Assembly: GCA_050245975.1 (NCBI GenBank)
Contig: JBFWWW010000002.1
Location: forward strand, 1-54,295
DNA: 54,295 bases
Source of the DNA: JBFWWW01 sp050245975
GTDB taxonomy: Bacteria; Pseudomonadota; Alphaproteobacteria; Rhizobiales; Hyphomicrobiaceae
Direction of reading: 5' to 3'
Both the position numbers and the translations under genes were made by a program. The notes under the pieces were generated by a model. The model was given only the letters and a program-made list of their open reading frames with translations, ran no database searches and was not told the origin of the DNA. Shown here in pieces: positions 22,075 to 32,574 of this stretch (position 1 is the first letter of the stretch; every line of letters starts with the position of its first letter).

Positions 22075-23931
22075 ATGACCAGCACGTCCCCACGCCTGCA
22101 CCGACCGCTCCAATCCCTCGTGCGCGGAGCGTTTGCGGCGGCGCTCGTCGCGATCATCGCTCTGCCCGCGGCGGCGAGCGAGCCGCGGCACGGACTGTCG
22201 GCCTTCGGCACGCTCAAGTATCCGCCCGACTTCACACACTTCGACTACGTCAATCCGGATGCGCCCAAGGGCGGGCGGCTGGCAACCATCGGCACCGCAT
22301 CGCGCACCACCTTCGACAGCTTCAACAACTACATCCTCAAGGGCGACGCGGCGCAGGGCCTCGAGTTCCTGTTCGATTCGCTAATGACGCGCGCCCTCGA
22401 CGAGCCGGATGCGGTCTACGGGCTCGTCGCCAAAACCGCCGAGCTCGCCGACGACGGCAAATCGGTCACCTTCCGCCTGCGCCCGGAGGCGCGCTTCGCC
22501 GACGGCAGCGCCCTCACGGCCGAGGACGTCGTTTTCTCCTTCAAGGTCCTGAAGGAGAAAGGCCATCCCGCGATCCGGCTGCAGCTGCGCGACGTCACCT
22601 CGGCGGAGGCTCCGGATGCGGAGACCGTGCGCTATACCTTCACCGGCCAGATGACGCGCGACCTCCCGCTCATCGTCGCCAGCCTGCCGATCTTCTCGCG
22701 CGCCTACTACGCCACGCGCGAATTCGACCAGACGACGCTCGATCCGCCGCTGGGATCGGGCCCCTACCGCATCGGCGACTTCAAGGCCGGCACCTACGTG
22801 ACGTTCAAACGGCGCGCGGACTACTGGGCGCGCGACCTCAACGTCAACCGCGGCCGCTTCAACTTCGACGAGCTGCGCTACGAGTACTATCGCGACCGCA
22901 CGCTGGAGCTGCAGGCGCTCAAGGCGGGCGCCTTCGACCTGCGCGAGGAATTCACCTCGAAGGAATGGGCGACCGGCTATGACATCCCGCAGGTGCGCGA
23001 CGGCCGCATGGTGCTTCTGACACTGCCGGACGCGAGCCCGTCCGGTGCGCAGGGCTTCTTCCTCAACACGCGCCGGCCCGCGCTGGCCGACCGCCGCGTG
23101 CGCCAGGCGCTCGATCTCGCCTTCGACTTCGAATGGACGAACGCGAAGCTGTTCTACAGCCTCTACACGCGCACCGAGAGCTTCTTCGAAAACTCCGACC
23201 TGAAGGCGGAAGGCCCGCCGTCGGAGGCGGAGCTCAAGCTGCTCGAGCCCTTCCGCGGCCGCGTGCCGTCCGAGGTGTTCGGACCGCCCTACAAGCCGCC
23301 CGTCACGGACGCGAGCGGCAAGGACCGCGACCTGCTGCAGAAGGCCACGGCCCTCCTGGCGGAAGCCGGCTACACGCTCAAGGGCAGCGCGCTCACCAAC
23401 GCGCGGGGCGAGCCCCTGACCCTGGAGTTCCTCATCGTCGACCCGGTATCGGAGCGCATCATCGGTCCTTACGCGGAAAATCTCGGCAAGCTCGGCATCG
23501 CCGCCTCCATCCGCCGCGTCGATGCGGCCCAGTTCGAGCGCCGCGTCAAATCCTTCGATTTCGATGTCATAACGCAGCGCTACTCGCTGCGTCTGACGCC
23601 GGGCAACGAGCTGCGCAGCTTCTGGGGCAGCGAGATGGCCAACGTCGACGGCAGCTTCAACCTGTCCGGCATCGCCGATCCGGCCGTCGACACGCTCATC
23701 GGCGACATCCTGACGGCACATTCGCGCGAAGAGCTGAGAACGGCGGCGCGCGCGGCCGACCGCGTGCTGCGCGCCGGTCACTACTGGGTGCCGCAGTGGT
23801 ACAAGGCCTCGCACACCATCGCGTACTGGAACAAGTTCTCGCGGCCGGCGGTCAAGCCCCTCTATGACCGCGGCGTGCTCGACACGTGGTGGTACGATGC
23901 GGCAAAAGCTGCGAAACTGAAAGCCGACTGA
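22075..23931 (+). CDS. yejA: Peptide ABC transporter substrate-binding protein (YejA-like, second copy)
   Basis: The 618-aa protein is a divergent tandem paralogue of the preceding gene. After a signal peptide (cleavage near A-A-A-S) it has H-G-L-S-A-F-G-T-L-K-Y-P and H-F-D-Y-V-N-P-D-A-P-K-G-G. It shares the same domain order, with G-S-G-P-Y-R-I near 240 and F-F-L-N-T-R-R-P near 330. It is closer to the E. coli YejA N-terminal signature than copy one. ATG 22075 is the start. Two binding proteins feeding one permease would widen the range of peptides taken up (inference). The yejB gene starts 32 nt downstream. Confidence 0.92.
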   Translation: MTSTSPRLHRPLQSLVRGAFAAALVAIIALPAAASEPRHGLSAFGTLKYPPDFTHFDYVNPDAPKGGRLATIGTASRTTFDSFNNYILKGDAAQGLEFLFDSLMTRALDEPDAVYGLVAKTAELADDGKSVTFRLRPEARFADGSALTAEDVVFSFKVLKEKGHPAIRLQLRDVTSAEAPDAETVRYTFTGQMTRDLPLIVASLPIFSRAYYATREFDQTTLDPPLGSGPYRIGDFKAGTYVTFKRRADYWARDLNVNRGRFNFDELRYEYYRDRTLELQALKAGAFDLREEFTSKEWATGYDIPQVRDGRMVLLTLPDASPSGAQGFFLNTRRPALADRRVRQALDLAFDFEWTNAKLFYSLYTRTESFFENSDLKAEGPPSEAELKLLEPFRGRVPSEVFGPPYKPPVTDASGKDRDLLQKATALLAEAGYTLKGSALTNARGEPLTLEFLIVDPVSERIIGPYAENLGKLGIAASIRRVDAAQFERRVKSFDFDVITQRYSLRLTPGNELRSFWGSEMANVDGSFNLSGIADPAVDTLIGDILTAHSREELRTAARAADRVLRAGHYWVPQWYKASHTIAYWNKFSRPAVKPLYDRGVLDTWWYDAAKAAKLKAD

Positions 23932-23963
23932 CGCGGACGCAGGCAAGGACTCCGACAAACCCG

Positions 23964-25079
23964 ATGGCCGCATACCTGCTCAAGCGACTGCTCCTCATCA
24001 TCCCGACCATGCTCGGGATCATGCTCATCAGCTTCTGCATCATCCAGTTCGCGCCGGGCGGACCGGTGGAGCGCGTCATCGCGCAGATCACCGGCACGGA
24101 CGTGGGCGCGACGGCGCGCATCGGCGGCGGCTCGGGAGACGGCCTGTCGACACGCGGCCAGGGCCAGCAGCTCGGCCAGGGCGGCGACGTCAACTCCAAG
24201 TATCGCGGCGCGCAGGGGCTCGACCCGGAGTTCATCAAGAGCCTGGAGAAGCAGTTCGGCTTCGACAAGCCGGCGCCCGAGCGCTTCCTCCTGATGATGA
24301 AGAACTATCTCACCTTCAACTTCGGCAAGAGCTACTTCCGCGACATCAGCGTGCTGCAGCTCATCAAGGAGAAGCTGCCGGTCTCGATCTCGCTCGGCGT
24401 CTGGATGACGCTCATCACCTACCTGATCTCGATCCCGCTCGGTATTCGCAAGGCCGTGCGCGACGGCGAGCCGTTCGACACCTGGACTTCCGGCGCGCTG
24501 GTGATCGGCTACGCCATACCGGGCTTCCTGTTTGCCGTGCTGCTGCTGGTGCTGTTCGCCGGCGGCTCGTTCGTGCAGTGGTTCCCGCTGCGCGGCCTGA
24601 CCTCGGACAACTGGTCCGAGCTGTCGCTACTGGGCAAGATCGGCGACTACTTCTGGCACCTGACGCTGCCGCTCATCGCCATGTCGCTCGGCGCCTTCAC
24701 GACGATGACGTTCCTGACCAAGAACTCGTTTCTTGACGAGATCCGCAAGCAGTATGTCACCACCGCGCGCGCCAAGGGCCTCGGCGAACACCAGGTGCTC
24801 TACGGACACATCTTCCGCAACGCCATGCTGCTGATCATCGCCGGCTTCCCGGGCGCGTTCATCCACGCCTTCTTCTCCGGGTCGCTGCTGATCGAGACCA
24901 TCTTCTCGCTCGACGGCCTCGGCCTCCTGAGCTTCGAGAGCGTCATCAACCGCGACTATCCGGTGGTGTTCGCCAACCTCTTCATCTTTTCGATCGTGGG
25001 CCTGCTCGTGAACCTTGTCTCCGACTTCACCTACACGCTGGTCGATCCCCGCATCGACTTCGAGACGCGGGAGGTTTAG
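23964..25079 (+). CDS. yejB: Peptide ABC transporter permease YejB
   Basis: The 371-aa inner-membrane permease starts M-A-A-Y-L-L-K-R-L-L-L-I-I-P-T-M-L-G and has about six helices. A long periplasmic loop after helix 1 includes a Gly/Gln-rich stretch at about residues 50-75. The EAA loop A-R-A-K-G-L-G-E near 270 docks on YejF, and D-P-R-I-D-F near the end is typical of the family. It pairs with YejE to form the channel. ATG 23964 is the start, 32 nt after yejA copy two. Confidence 0.95.
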   Translation: MAAYLLKRLLLIIPTMLGIMLISFCIIQFAPGGPVERVIAQITGTDVGATARIGGGSGDGLSTRGQGQQLGQGGDVNSKYRGAQGLDPEFIKSLEKQFGFDKPAPERFLLMMKNYLTFNFGKSYFRDISVLQLIKEKLPVSISLGVWMTLITYLISIPLGIRKAVRDGEPFDTWTSGALVIGYAIPGFLFAVLLLVLFAGGSFVQWFPLRGLTSDNWSELSLLGKIGDYFWHLTLPLIAMSLGAFTTMTFLTKNSFLDEIRKQYVTTARAKGLGEHQVLYGHIFRNAMLLIIAGFPGAFIHAFFSGSLLIETIFSLDGLGLLSFESVINRDYPVVFANLFIFSIVGLLVNLVSDFTYTLVDPRIDFETREV

Positions 25080-25081
25080 GC

Positions 25082-26277
25082 GTGGACGCCCTGCGCGAGC
25101 GCACGGAGAACGGCCGGGAGGCAGGCGCGGCGCGCGCCGGCTGGCGCGAAGCGCTCGCCGACCGCTTCGAACTGAGCGCGGTCAATCGCCGCCGCTGGCG
25201 CAACTTCAAGGCCAACCGGCGCGGCTTCTGGAGCCTGTGGCTCTTCCTCGGACTGCTCGTCATCAGCCTGTTCGCCGAGTTCATCGCCAACGACAAGCCG
25301 ATCCTCGTCAGCTACAAGGGCGAGCTGCTGATGCCGGTGTTCGTCGACTATCCGGAATCGAAGTTCGGCGGCTTCCTGGCGGTGACGGACTACAAGGACC
25401 CCGCAAACCTCAACCAGATCGAGAAGAGCGGCTGGATCCTCTGGCCGCCGATCCGTTATTCGTACAACTCGATCAACAAGGACTTCCCGCGCATCAAGAG
25501 CCCGAGCGGCCAGTGCCTCGGCTTCCCGGCACCGCCGCCATGGGCCACAAGAGCGCCGCTGTGCGATGCGCCGCCCGCGCAGATCGCGCGCTACAAGGAG
25601 CTCGGCAACCGCAACTGGCTCGGCACCGACGACCAGGGCCGCGACGTGGTCGCGCGGCTGATCTACGGCTTCCGCATCTCCGTGCTGTTCGGCCTGCTGC
25701 TGACCATCTCCTCCTCCGTCATCGGCGTGACGGCCGGCGCCCTGCAGGGCTATTTCGGCGGGCGTGTCGATCTCTTCTTCCAGCGCTTCCTGGAAATCTG
25801 GTCGTCGATCCCCTCGCTGTTCGTGCTCATCATCATCTCGTCCGTGCTGGTGCCGGGCTTCTGGACGCTGCTCGGCGTGCTCCTGCTGTTCTACTGGGTG
25901 TCGCTCGTCGGCGTCGTGCGGGCGGAATTCCTGCGCGGGCGCAATTTCGAATACATCACGGCGGCGCGCGCGCTCGGGCTGTCGAACCTCAGGATCATGT
26001 TCAAGCACCTGCTGCCCAACGCGATGGTGGCGACGCTGACGTTCGTGCCCTTCCAGCTCTCGGGCTCGATCACCGCACTGACGGCGCTCGACTTCCTCGG
26101 GCTCGGACTGCCGCCCGGATCGCCGTCGCTGGGCGAGCTGCTGGCCCAGGGCAAGGCCAACCTTCAGGCCCCGTGGCTCGGCATCGCCGCCTTCGTGTCC
26201 ATCGCCGGCGCGCTGAGCCTGCTCATTTTCATCGGCGAAGCCGTGCGCGACGCACTCGACCCGCGGAAGACCTTCCA

Positions 26278-26281
<4 letters not shown>
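25082..26281 (+). CDS. yejE: Peptide ABC transporter permease YejE
   Basis: This 399-aa permease partner of YejB has a cytoplasmic N-terminus with R-R-R-W-R-N-F-K-A-N-R-R-G, then one helix. A periplasmic region of about 130 residues follows, including a Cys pair (Q-C-L-G-F ... P-L-C-D-A) that could form a disulfide. After W-L-G-T-D-D-Q-G-R-D-V comes the five-helix permease core, with EAA loop A-A-R-A-L-G-L-S near 300. The GTG start at 25082 has GGGAGG upstream inside the end of yejB. Its stop overlaps the yejF start. Confidence 0.95.
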
Positions 26282-27936
<1,655 letters not shown>

Positions 27937-27940
27937 CGAA

Positions 27941-28888
27941 ATGGCGATCCTCGTCGTCGGCGGGAAACGGACCGAGCTGTTTGCAGGCGCCATGCGGCAG
28001 GCTGCGCCTGCGCTCGACATCCGCTCCCATCCGGATACCGGCAGGCCGGAGGACATCGAGTATGTGCTCGCCTGGCATCCGCCGGCGGGTCTGATGGCGA
28101 GTTTGCCACGCCTGCGCCTGATCGTGTCGGTCGGCGCCGGCGTCGACCACATCCTGCGCGATCCGGAGCTGCCGGACGTTCCCGTCGTGCGCTTCGTCGA
28201 TCCCGATCTCACCGACCGGATGACGGCCTATGTCGCCATGAGCGTGCTCACCCACCACCGCAGGATGACGGAGTTCCGTACGCAGCAGGACAGCCGGACA
28301 TGGCATTACCTGCCGGAGGCGGCGGCTCGCGACGTGCGCGTCGGCATCATGGGTCTCGGCGTGCTCGGCACCGCGGCGGCGGCAACACTGCGCGGCCTCG
28401 GCTACACGGTGCGCGGCTGGAGCCGGACCGCCAAAACCGTGCCGGACGTCGCCTGCTTTGCCGGCGAGGCCGGGCTCGACGACTTCCTCGCCGGCACCGA
28501 TATCCTGGTCGTTCTGCTGCCGCTGACGGCCGACACGCGCGGCCTGATCGATGCCCGCGTGCTGTCCCGCCTGTCGCGCTCGGGGCGCGATCCCGGCTTG
28601 CCGGGCCCCGTTCTCATCAACGCCGGCCGCGGCGGATTGCAGGTCGAGGCCGACATCCTGGCGGCGCTCGACGCAGGCACGCTCTACGCCGCATCGCTCG
28701 ACGTCTTCGAGACGGAACCCCTGCCCGACACGAGCCGGTTGTGGCAGCATCCGCGCGTCGTCATCACGCCGCATTGCGCAGCCGAGAGCAATCCTGTCGC
28801 AATCGGCCGCTATGCCATTGCGGCCTTCGCAGCGCACCGCGACGGCCGCCCGCTCGCCAATCTGGTTGACCCAAGGCGCGGTTATTGA
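27941..28888 (+). CDS. D-2-hydroxyacid dehydrogenase, glyoxylate/hydroxypyruvate reductase A type
   Basis: The 315-aa protein has the D-2-hydroxyacid dehydrogenase fold. The NAD(P) Rossmann motif G-I-M-G-L-G-V-L-G lies near 135, I-N-A-G-R-G-G near 225, and the catalytic His is in T-P-H-C-A-A-E-S near 278. The short form without long N-terminal motifs and the D-P-x-L-T-D-R-M-T-A-Y segment match GhrA-like reductases. It probably reduces glyoxylate or hydroxypyruvate with NADPH. It starts 4 nt after yejF, so it is probably in the yej operon, a link that is not obviously functional. Confidence 0.88.
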   Translation: MAILVVGGKRTELFAGAMRQAAPALDIRSHPDTGRPEDIEYVLAWHPPAGLMASLPRLRLIVSVGAGVDHILRDPELPDVPVVRFVDPDLTDRMTAYVAMSVLTHHRRMTEFRTQQDSRTWHYLPEAAARDVRVGIMGLGVLGTAAAATLRGLGYTVRGWSRTAKTVPDVACFAGEAGLDDFLAGTDILVVLLPLTADTRGLIDARVLSRLSRSGRDPGLPGPVLINAGRGGLQVEADILAALDAGTLYAASLDVFETEPLPDTSRLWQHPRVVITPHCAAESNPVAIGRYAIAAFAAHRDGRPLANLVDPRRGY

Positions 28889-28911
28889 GGTTCGGTGGTC
28901 GGGGAAGTCAC

Positions 28912-29268
28912 ATGGGCAGCGTCCTGCGGTTCGCCCTTCTCATGCTGGCTGTCGCCGTGCTCCTGCAGGCGTCGCATCCCGCGCCGGCACAGGCTCCGAC
29001 CCCGCCTCCGGCGCAGGCTCCGGCGATTGCGCAACAACCTCTGCTGCCCCCCGCCGCCACGTCGCCGCAGACCCTGCCGGAAGAACCCAACGAGCTGCAG
29101 GCCCTGTTCAATCGCGAGCCGACATGCACGGAAGCCTTCGACGATTGCCAGGTCTGCATCCGCCGGGAAGGCGGCGGGCTCGGCTGCTCGACGCCGGGCA
29201 TTGCCTGCAGCCGCGGACACTGGCAATGCAGGAGCCATGGGACAACCAGCGATTCGCCGCCGAAGTAG
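28912..29268 (+). CDS. Small exported Cys-containing protein
   Basis: The 118-aa protein has a signal peptide (M-G-S-V-L-R-F-A-L-L-M-L-A-V-A-V-L-L) and a Pro/Ala/Gln-rich spacer of about 40 residues. A compact C-terminal domain carries five Cys, four of them in the order C-x5-C-x2-C ... C followed by a fifth, which could form disulfides or bind metal. No family is recognised. ATG 28912 was chosen with GGGGAAG 5 nt upstream. It follows the reductase by 23 nt and may be co-transcribed. Its product is probably periplasmic. Confidence 0.65.
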   Translation: MGSVLRFALLMLAVAVLLQASHPAPAQAPTPPPAQAPAIAQQPLLPPAATSPQTLPEEPNELQALFNREPTCTEAFDDCQVCIRREGGGLGCSTPGIACSRGHWQCRSHGTTSDSPPK

Positions 29269-29298
29269 GCGCGCATATCGCATTCGCACTGGCCCTCC

Positions 29299-29778
29299 AT
29301 GCAGCCTGACGACGTCTTCCAGCGCGCCTTCGACGAGACGACCGCCCGGCTCGACCGCTGGCTCGCGGAGCTGGCGGCGGCCGCCCATATCGAGCTCGAG
29401 CGCCAGACCGATTTCTGGCGCGTCCATGCGGTGCCCTTCGAGCCCGGGGCCTGCCCCTTCGAGTTGATCGTGCACCGGCGCCAGCGCGCCGACCTCAGCA
29501 TCGGGCCGGAAACCTACGAGAACCTGAGCATCGGTGTTGCCGGCGACATCCGCGAGATCGGACTGTTACCGCGGCTTCTGGAGGCCATCGCGGCCGGGCG
29601 GGTGACGACCCGCACGTGGGCCAGCTATTCGACCGCTGTCCCGCGTCGCATCGAAACGCTGGTGATCTGCGAGGACAGGACGGTCTGGCAGCGGGGTCGC
29701 GACCTGCCGCTGGCTTCGGTCGTCGCGCCGGGTGAATGCATACGGCACGACCACTGGTATCTGCCTTATCGACGCTAG
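29299..29778 (+). CDS. Conserved-looking hypothetical protein, 159 aa
   Basis: I do not recognise this family. The protein is soluble and of normal composition, starting M-Q-P-D-D-V-F-Q-R-A-F-D-E-T. It has a helical N-terminus, an alpha/beta centre with E-P-G-A-C-P-F-E-L and a C-terminus ending W-Y-L-P-Y-R-R. It has no signal peptide, no transmembrane helix and only two Cys, with no metal motif. ATG 29299 is the start, 30 nt after the previous stop. Its last bases overlap the stop of the convergent zinc-ribbon gene. Confidence 0.7.
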   Translation: MQPDDVFQRAFDETTARLDRWLAELAAAAHIELERQTDFWRVHAVPFEPGACPFELIVHRRQRADLSIGPETYENLSIGVAGDIREIGLLPRLLEAIAAGRVTTRTWASYSTAVPRRIETLVICEDRTVWQRGRDLPLASVVAPGECIRHDHWYLPYRR

Positions 29779-30125
29779 TTGTCGAGCTCGCTGTCGAGCT
29801 TGGGCGGACGCGGAAACTGGACCCCGCAGACCTTACAGGCATCGGGCAGCATCAGCCGTGTCTGGCGGCCGAGCCGGCTCCCGCACCTCGGGCAGCGCTC
29901 GCGGAACTGCACGAGCGTGACCGCGACGACGAGCACAAGCACGCCGAGCAGCACCGCACGCCGGACGGCAGGAATTTCGCCATAGAACACGGCAAGCCCG
30001 GCACCGGCGGCAATGACCATCATGGCCATCGCATAGGACCGGATCATCGATCGCTCCCAGCGCCAGATGCGATCCTTCTCGGCCGCGTTGAGCGGCGCCG
30101 GACGCGGCCGCGATGGCTCGATCAC
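29775..30125 (-). CDS. Membrane protein with zinc ribbon, 116 aa
   Basis: The 116-aa protein has two hydrophobic helices (about residues 30-46 and 55-72), then a cytoplasmic-type zinc ribbon. The Cys pairs are C-P-R-C-G near 79 and C-K-V-C-G near 97, and the tail is Pro-rich. No family is recognised. ATG 30125 overlaps the stop of the upstream NlpC/P60 gene, so the two are translationally coupled. Confidence 0.75.
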   Translation of the reverse strand: MIEPSRPRPAPLNAAEKDRIWRWERSMIRSYAMAMMVIAAGAGLAVFYGEIPAVRRAVLLGVLVLVVAVTLVQFRERCPRCGSRLGRQTRLMLPDACKVCGVQFPRPPKLDSELDN

Positions 30126-31000
30126 GTGCCCTGACCTCCCCAGCGCACCACGCGCTTCACCGCAGTTATCGACGATCCGAACAGGCCGATGCGGGCAATG
30201 GCAGCCTGGACAGGTTCGACCGCGACCGCCATGTGGTGCGCATTGGCGTGCAGCAGCCGGTAACCGTCGACCATGATGCCGACGTGCCCCTGCCAGAATA
30301 TCAGATCTCCGCGCAGAAGACCCTCACGGCTGTTGCGGATTGCACAGGGCGTCCCGACCTCATCCTGCTGCATATCGCTGTCGCGCGGGCAACGGTACCC
30401 GGCAGCCTCGAGCGCAATCTGCAGGAGGCCCGAGCAGTCGATGCCGGCCCGCGTGCGGCCGCCCCAAAGATAGGGCGTGCCGATAAACTGCTCGGCGATC
30501 TCCACGAAGTCGTGCGCGGTTTTCTCGGTGGTCACGATATGGGGCGTCGGGACCCAGCCGCCGGACGACAGCTCGGCAAAGCGGCCGGCGATGTTGACGA
30601 CCTTGAGCTGCGACTGCATGCCGAGCGTCATTGCCGGAGCGGTCTTGATGTCGGGCACCGAGAACACGAAGGTGGCGGGCGCGCTCACGCGATGAGTGGC
30701 ATCGGTGACAGTATCGGAAAGATCGTTCTCCTGCATGTAGCCGACGTACCCGTCGCGGACGATCTGGACCCAGCACCAGCCCTTGACTCGGTCGTAGACG
30801 GTGACGTGCTCGCCGAAGAGAGCTTGCGTATCGAGCGCGGAGGACACGTCGGGCAAACGCCGCACCGCAGCCTGCGCCGCGACAACCTGGCGGGCTTCGC
30901 CTTTCGCAAAACGCGGAGCGGAAACCCGTCCGCGCAGTTCCTCGGCAGCAAGATCGTCGCGATAGGCATTGCGACGAGGATCAAGACCGGCGCCGGTCAT
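30122..31000 (-). CDS. NlpC/P60 family cysteine hydrolase with SH3 domains
   Basis: The 292-aa protein has two SH3b-like segments (about 40-150), then an NlpC/P60 peptidase domain. Catalytic Cys189 is in G-I-D-C-S-G, His239 in Q-G-H-V-G and the third residue His251 in L-H-A-N-A-H. Enzymes of this type cut bonds in murein peptides such as gamma-D-Glu-diaminopimelate. No signal peptide is visible, so it may act on recycled cell-wall peptides in the cytoplasm, as YkfC-like enzymes do. It is 28 bp downstream of the M17 aminopeptidase on the same strand, which suits a shared role in peptide breakdown. Confidence 0.9.
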   Translation of the reverse strand: MTGAGLDPRRNAYRDDLAAEELRGRVSAPRFAKGEARQVVAAQAAVRRLPDVSSALDTQALFGEHVTVYDRVKGWCWVQIVRDGYVGYMQENDLSDTVTDATHRVSAPATFVFSVPDIKTAPAMTLGMQSQLKVVNIAGRFAELSSGGWVPTPHIVTTEKTAHDFVEIAEQFIGTPYLWGGRTRAGIDCSGLLQIALEAAGYRCPRDSDMQQDEVGTPCAIRNSREGLLRGDLIFWQGHVGIMVDGYRLLHANAHHMAVAVEPVQAAIARIGLFGSSITAVKRVVRWGGQGT

Positions 31001-31028
31001 TCCTCACCTCACGGCTCAAAATTCAGCG

Positions 31029-32468
31029 TCAACCCTGCAGCCGACGCAACATCAATTCAAATATGGCGCGGGCCGCGTGCGGCTCGCCCCCCTTCGGCCC
31101 CAACGGCTTGGCCGCCGGACGCCAGCCAAAAATGTCAAAATGCGCAAATCTTCGCGCCTTCCGCACAAATCGCTTCAAAAAAAGAGCTGCGACAATGGAG
31201 CCGGCAAATCCGCCCTCGGCCACATTGTTCATATCCGCTACGCCACTGTCGAGCCAGGGTTCATAAGCCGAGGCGAAAGGCAGGCGCCACACCGGATCAC
31301 CGACGGCGGCGCCGGCCTCGGCAATGGCTGCGGCCAGAGTATCGTCGTCGGTATAGAACGGCGGCAGATCGGGCCCCAGCGCGACGCGGGCAGCCCCTGT
31401 CAGCGTGGCGAAGGTCATCAGGTCGTCGGGCTCATCCTCGTCGGCCACCGCCAACGCGTCGGCCAGAACCAGGCGGCCTTCCGCGTCCGTATTGCCGATC
31501 TCCACCGAAATGCCGGACCGGCCGCGGATCACATCGCCCGGCCGGAATGCATTGCCCGCTACGCTGTTCTCGGCGGCAGCCACCAGCACCCTGAGCCTGA
31601 CATCGAGCCCGGCGGACATGATCATGTGCGCCGCCGCCAGGGCAGTTGCCGCACCGCCCATGTCCTTCTTCATCAAGAGCATGCCGCTGGCGGGCTTGAG
31701 GTCGAGCCCGCCGGTGTCGAAGCAGATACCCTTGCCGACCAGCGTCAGCCGGGGCGCACCCGGGCGGCCCCAGGTCAGGTCGATAAGCCGCGGCGCCCGC
31801 GGACTGGCGCGGCCGACCGCATGGATGAGGCCGAGATCGCGCTTCAGCAGGTCATCGCCGACGATGGCCGAGATCTTCGCGCCGTGGCGACGCGCCAGCC
31901 GACGGCATTCGTCCTCGAGCTCGGCCGGTCCCATGTCGTTGGCGGGCGTGTTGATGAGGTCGCGCCCGAACGCAACGGCCTCGGCGATGGCATGGGCACG
32001 CGCCCCGTCACCGCCCTTGGGCACCCGCAGCGCGGGCCGCGCGCCATCCTCGGCGCTTTTGTAGCGGCGGAACCGGTATCCTCCGAGACCCCAGGCAACG
32101 GCGGCAAGCGTCGGGTCAGAGACGTCGGAAGCGAGATGATAGGTGCCTGCCGGCAAGAGCTGCGGCAGCAGCCCGAGCATCAGCAGGCTCGGATCGCGAC
32201 TGCCGGAAGCCGGTGCCCGTCCGGTGCCGAGCGCTACGCCGGCGAGCGCGCCGTCTGCGGCCGGCAGCAGCACGTGCTTGCCGGCGGCGCCGGAAAATCC
32301 GACAGCCTCGAGCCACTTGCGCTGCGCCGGCGTCGCTTCGGGGAGCGCGGCATCACCCGACTGCCCCTCGGCCACCAGCCAGATCGGCGTGGAGCGGCGG
32401 CGGCTGTCAGCCTGGGTGAGCACGGTTCCGGCGGCAGCGGAAAGGGCGGGCTTTTCTTTTTCGTTCAT
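31029..32468 (-). CDS. pepA: Leucyl aminopeptidase (M17)
   Basis: The 479-aa enzyme has the M17 catalytic half: V-G-K-G-I-C-F-D-T-G-G-L near 250, M-K-K-D-M-G-G-A near 272 and the signature N-T-D-A-E-G-R-L near 333, which supplies the two-metal ligands. The N-terminal macro-like domain is short and divergent, as in the PepA-related 'leucyl aminopeptidase family protein' group. It removes N-terminal residues from cytoplasmic peptides. ATG 32468 was taken as the start; a GTG 7 codons upstream is possible and neither has a good ribosome site. It is grouped with the NlpC/P60 gene and faces the Yej importer. Confidence 0.9.
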   Translation of the reverse strand: MNEKEKPALSAAAGTVLTQADSRRRSTPIWLVAEGQSGDAALPEATPAQRKWLEAVGFSGAAGKHVLLPAADGALAGVALGTGRAPASGSRDPSLLMLGLLPQLLPAGTYHLASDVSDPTLAAVAWGLGGYRFRRYKSAEDGARPALRVPKGGDGARAHAIAEAVAFGRDLINTPANDMGPAELEDECRRLARRHGAKISAIVGDDLLKRDLGLIHAVGRASPRAPRLIDLTWGRPGAPRLTLVGKGICFDTGGLDLKPASGMLLMKKDMGGAATALAAAHMIMSAGLDVRLRVLVAAAENSVAGNAFRPGDVIRGRSGISVEIGNTDAEGRLVLADALAVADEDEPDDLMTFATLTGAARVALGPDLPPFYTDDDTLAAAIAEAGAAVGDPVWRLPFASAYEPWLDSGVADMNNVAEGGFAGSIVAALFLKRFVRKARRFAHFDIFGWRPAAKPLGPKGGEPHAARAIFELMLRRLQG

Positions 32469-32574
32469 GGGTGAGAATGTCTGGCGCACTTGCGGACATT
32501 ATCGGCTTGTGCTCGCTGGAATACAATCGCTCTGATCCTCCACCCACGGCCACGGTCCACTGTTGGAGCTTCCA

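Noticed and set aside
19833..22235. Minus-strand frame of 800 codons opposite the first yejA gene
   Set aside because: It overlaps a clear exported binding-protein gene and the cytochrome end. Composition is that of an antisense shadow, with no motifs.
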